Position numbers and translations under genes: made by a program
Assembly (NCBI GenBank): GCA_018894105.1
Contig: CM032124.1
Location: 39,590,277 to 39,654,276, forward strand
Length of the DNA stretch: 64,000 nucleotides
Direction of reading: 5' to 3'
DNA from: Jacaranda mimosifolia
Taxonomy: Eukaryota > Streptophyta > Magnoliopsida > Lamiales > Bignoniaceae
Shown here: positions 60,048 through 64,000 of the stretch, piece by piece
Position numbering within the stretch: position 1 is the first letter of the stretch
Layout: each line of letters opens with the position of its first letter
The notes under the pieces: generated by a model
Seen by the model: the letters and a program-made list of their open reading frames with translations, nothing else
What the model was told of the DNA's origin: nothing
Database searches by the model: none

Positions 60048-63000
60048 ATGGCTGCCAGTGCCACCTGCATTTCCTCAAACAAGCTCGCAAACCAAGCGTC
60101 ATCATTTGCGCCTCAAGAGGAGAGCTCACTTCTCTCGTCGACCTACCTTTCCTTCTCCCGTTCTTCGGTTTCCGTCCAGAAACTCTCGGTTTCCACCAAT
60201 TTCAAGTTTCTCGATACGCGGAGGTCGACGGTTTGTAATGTTCTGAAGTCGGTTGAGGATTCTGCATTGGTGTCCGGGGCGGGAGATCCAGATCCGGTTG
60301 GTATATCGCCGAAGCCTATAATTTTGGTCTCCGAGAAACTTGGAGAGGCTGGATTAAATTTGCTGCGGAGCTTCGGAAATGTTTTGTGCTTGTACAATTT
60401 GTCGCCGGAGGAGTTGTGCGCAAAGATCGGGGAGTGTGACGCGCTGATCGTGCGGAGTGGAACGAAGGTGACGCGTCAGGTGTTTGAAGCGGCGAAGGGG
60501 AAGCTGAAGGTGGTGGGACGCGCTGGCGTTGGTATTGATAATGTGGATCTGCAGGCAGCGACGGAGTTTGGGTGTTTGGTTGTGAATGCTCCGACGGCGA
60601 ATACCATTGCGGCCGCGGAGCATGGGATTGCTTTGCTCGCTGCTATGGCTAGGAACGTAGCGCAAGCTGATGCTTCCGTAAAAGCTGGTATAAGTCGATT
60701 CTCCTGTTCTCTGTTACATAACTATGTTGTTTTAACTGTGGATCCAGAATTTAGTCTGGCAAATTGAAAAGGAGAAGACCAAATCAATTGAGAACTGATT
60801 TGCATGGCTGACTTTCCTTTTGTAGCAAACTAGGTGTAAATATACATTTCAATGCAGTCAAAATCATGGAAGAAACTCATGATTAGCAGTTTCTTCAGTG
60901 TTTTCCTTGAAGAAAGCTAGGATCCTTGTGAATTCATACTCAGACGTAGATCTGAATGCCAAGCCAGAACAAAATGCTAAGTCCAGGTGTTTTTGTTTCC
61001 TTCCATGTATTGAAACATAAAATTCCACTCAATCAGATTCCACATATTCTAGGAAAGGTGTTTGTCTTCTACCTTGGTAAAGCATTAACATTATTGGTTT
61101 GCTGTATTGGGCTTATGCTTGTTTTAAACTGAGATCTGATGTTTCTGTTACAGGAGATGTTTAGTGTGTATATAGCATGTGGCAACAGATGAAGATGCTA
61201 ATGTAGATTAACAAGTTACAGAGTTAATGGATGAAAATCGTAATTAAAAAAATCATTCATGTCGTGTTGGCCACGTGTCAGATATCATGTTGGATCAGAT
61301 GACACGTCTTTGGCATATGTTTAAAGTTAAATGTGTGCTATGGGAGATTTAAAGTGTGTACATGGCATGTGGTAACTGATGAAGCTATTATGTTCCTAAT
61401 GTTAATAAATTCCAGAGTGAATGGATGAGCTTTGGAGACTATAATGCGCCAACACTTCAAAAGATTATTTGTATTAGACACTTGTCAAATATCATGTGGG
61501 ACATAATGTGCCTCTGGCACATCTCCAACATGACACTTGGCATGTTTAGGGCTGTAAACGAGTTGATATCGTGTCAAGCTCTTAGAAATTATCAGACTAA
61601 AAGCTCATAACCCTACTCACAAGCTTTACAACATTTATATTGGGTTTGAGCTCAGTCATGAACAAGCTTGACGAGCTCAAGTTTTAGCTCAAAAAATGAG
61701 TCCGAGTCGAGCCTTACTCGAGCAAGCTCGCTAGGCTGGAGGTGCAGCTCAACTCATCTTACATTCTAGGTGTGTCAATATACTAAATAAGAAAATAAAA
61801 AAGGAGTGTTCTTGTCCAATTCACTTTCTCCTTTTACATTTCTTTATAAAAGTGAAAGCTCCCCCGCCCTCCAAGAATTCATAGTCCATAACACAATCAC
61901 TAGCACAAATTTCTTTTTCTTTTCACACCAATATATCATTATAAATATGTTACTAATTACATATATACTTGTGTATGTATATTTTTTCTGAATTATAGAG
62001 ATTTGAAGAGATTTTACCTGGATGCTGTCTAGTCTAAAATTCCTTAGTAGTTCAATGAAACTTTACTCGCTTAGTAGTTTAAATATTACATATTCCTTAG
62101 CTTTGAGATTTGGCTTCATATTATTTATTATTGGTGATGCTTTTTACAGGAATATGGAATCGTACTAAATATGTTGGTGTTTCTCTGGTTGGGAAGACAT
62201 TGGCTGTCATGGGATTTGGTAAAGTTGGTTCTGAGGTTGCAAGACGTGCGAAAGGCCTTGGAATGCATGTCATTGCCCATGACCCATATGCTCCAGCTGA
62301 TAGGGCACGTGCTGCTGGTGTGGATTTGGTATCTTTTGATCAAGCCATCTCCACTGCAGACTTCATTTCTCTCCACATGCCTCTTACTAGTACTACTAGC
62401 AAGATATTTAATGACGATACATTTGCAAGGATGAAGAAAGGAGTCCGCATCATAAATGTTGCCCGGGGTGGTGTCATAGACGAAGATGCTTTAGTGAGGG
62501 CCCTTGACAACGGAACAGTTGCCCAGGTTCACTGTCTTTTTTCCATTCTCTCAAAAATGTTGTATGCTGGAAAATATTCTAAAAGGAAACATTATGAACT
62601 TCAGAACTCTATAAATTCTTTTCCTCTTCCGGTCACATTGGGAATTACCAGCTATATGATGTTAATGGTGTCTTTAATTTGTTTGCTACAAATGAGACCA
62701 TTTAGGTTCTTCCTATCCAGTCCAACAATTTTTATGTCTCGTATACCTGGATGGCGGTATTCTGAGATCTAAATTCCCATCTTTCATTATATAACAACCT
62801 ACTCCTGCTATTTTCATTTGAAACTGAGTCGTTTGTTTGTCCTGATATTTTAGGCAGCCCTTGATGTATTCACAGAGGAGCCACCAAAGCAAGATAACAA
62901 ATTAGTGCAACATAAGAATGTCACAGTTACACCACATCTTGGAGCTAGCACAAAGGAAGCACAGGTATGAACTTGTCAATTGGATTGACATCATTCCATG

Positions 63001-63929
63001 CACAGCTGTTTACTTCTTTTCTTACATCATTCTTCACATTAATTTTTCCTCTTTATACCAACATTTCAGGAAGGAGTTGCAGTTGAAATAGCAGAGGCAG
63101 TTGTTGGTGCATTGAAAGGGGAACTTTCTGCAACTGCAGTCAATGCTCCAATGGTTCCTCCCAAGGTAAAAAAATCCATTATGCACTCATGATTGCCTAT
63201 TGAATTTCCTTCAATATTTTCATGAATGATGGTTGCGTTTCCGAATTTTGTCACCAGGTTTTGTCTGAATTGACTCCTTATGTTGCTCTGGCTGAGAAGC
63301 TTGGTAGACTGGCTGTACAGTTGGTTGTTGGAGGAAGTGGGATTCAATCTGTGAAGGTAGTTTACAGTTCAGCTCGGGACCCAGACAACTTGGACACCAG
63401 GCTTCTCCGAGCCATGATAACTAAGGGCATTATTGAGCCTATATCTGATGCCCATATCAACCTTGTCAATGCTGACTTCACAGCCAAACAGAAAGGCCTC
63501 CGAATTAGCGAGGAAAGAGTTGTTGTTGACTCTTCCCCTGAGAACCCTATTGAGTCCATTCAGGTTCAGATAAGTAACGTTGGGTCAAAATTTGAAAGTG
63601 CATTATTGGACAACGGAAACATCAGCATTGAGGGTACAGTGAAGTATGGGATACCTCATCTTACTTGTGTGGGATCACTTAATGCGGATGTGAGCTTGGA
63701 GGGAAATCTCATACTATGCCGTCAAGTGGACCAACCTGGAATGATCGGTCAGGTTGGAAACATTCTTGGAGAGACTAATGTGAACATCAGCTTTATGAGC
63801 GTGGGAAGGACTGTTAAGAGGGCAAAGGCCATTATGGCAATTGGGGTAGATGAAGAACCCGATAAGGAGACCCTCAAGAAGATTGGAGATGTCCCAGCAA
63901 TTGAAGAATTTGTGTTCCTTGATCTTTAA
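60048..63929 (+). CDS. PGDH: D-3-phosphoglycerate dehydrogenase, plastidial
   Basis: Exons 60048-60687, 62150-62526, 62854-62964, 63070-63165 and 63258-63929 give 631 residues. The enzyme oxidises 3-phosphoglycerate with NAD+ as the first step of the phosphorylated serine pathway in plastids. The Ser-rich N-terminal 60-75 residues look like a transit peptide, which favours ATG 60048 (MAASATC) over the in-frame ATG at 59994. Then come the substrate domain ([19 protein letters not shown]), the NAD-binding motif GFGKVG (235-240), catalytic landmarks [10 protein letters not shown] and TPHLGAST, the intervening domain, and a C-terminal ACT regulatory domain ([15 protein letters not shown]). Length fits plant homologues. 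Intron 1 (1.46 kb) contains a tandem repeat and a hAT-like fragment. Confidence 0.95.
61151..61535 (+). repeat. Diverged tandem duplication (~190-base unit) in PGDH intron 1
   Basis: GGAGATGTTTAGTGTGTATA at 61151 recurs as GGAGATTTAAAGTGTGTACA at about 61342, followed in both by GCATGTGGYAAC, GATGAAG, GAGTGAATGGATGA-like and TCANATATCATGT words. Divergence indicates an old duplication. Confidence 0.75.
61549..61770. mobile_element. hAT-like fragment in PGDH intron 1 (GAGCTCGA words)
   Basis: TTAGGGCTGTAAACGAGTTGA resembles the TAGGGGCGCAAACGAG end of the element at 9384, and the segment is rich in AGCTCA, GCTCGA and GAGCAAGCTCG words. A clean right end and target duplication were not found, so this may be truncated. 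Confidence 0.4.
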
Positions 63930-64000
63930 AGATCTTGTTTATGGAATTCTGGTGGATGGCACAAGCTTCTCTGTATTGAAATAATACACAATAAAACAGG
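63930..64000 (+). other. PGDH 3' UTR (runs off window)
   Basis: DNA after the PGDH stop contains AATAATACACAATAAAAC, which includes the polyadenylation-like AATAAA near 63990. The transcript end is probably just beyond the window. Confidence 0.6.

Overview
This is a 64 kb piece of a plant nuclear genome. Genes are split by GT-AG introns, spacers are very AT-rich and full of small transposons, and every recognisable protein is a plant one. The gene set fits a eudicot; I cannot fix the species. The window holds seven complete or near-complete protein genes, the 3' part of an eighth, and one broken gene copy. No bacterial, viral or CRISPR-like system and no retrotransposon coding region was seen.

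Layout: (1) 95-3500, +, the 3' exons of phytoene desaturase (carotenoid synthesis). (2) 3501-10242, spacer with a Harbinger-like MITE that carries a nested hAT element, a long-TIR MITE and a second hAT element. (3) 10243-10425, +, a 60-residue RTFL/DVL micropeptide. (4) 12.8-13.7 kb, a promoter/5'-UTR-like stretch with a tiny ATG exon and no recognisable downstream gene, followed at about 14.4-15.05 kb by organelle-derived DNA with a damaged psbE copy. (5) 15382-18615, -, a PSY1R/PSKR-type LRR receptor kinase. (6) 23166-28828, -, an 11-exon vacuolar CAX cation/proton exchanger with a 1.1 kb hAT element in intron 3. (7) 35445-36506, -, an intronless MKK4/5-type MAP kinase kinase. (8) 36.9-48.5 kb, a gene-free spacer of nested MITEs and local tandem duplications. 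(9) 48695-50516, -, a WSS1A-like DNA-protein crosslink protease. (10) 52036-53841, +, a mandelonitrile-lyase-like GMC oxidoreductase, with a truncated, frameshifted copy facing it tail to tail at about 54165-55336. (11) 60048-63929, +, plastid phosphoglycerate dehydrogenase (serine synthesis).

The genes are ordinary single transcription units, not an operon or pathway cluster. The receptor kinase and MAPKK both act in signalling, but nothing here links them directly. The most informative non-genic signal is a collection of non-autonomous DNA transposons whose boundaries can be read directly. Five hAT elements have 8-bp target duplications, and four of them carry a different short GC-rich word repeated near their ends. 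A Tourist/Harbinger family is present in at least six copies, including one inside another. Gene models were built by reading splice sites by eye and matching protein families from memory; no alignment or expression data were available.
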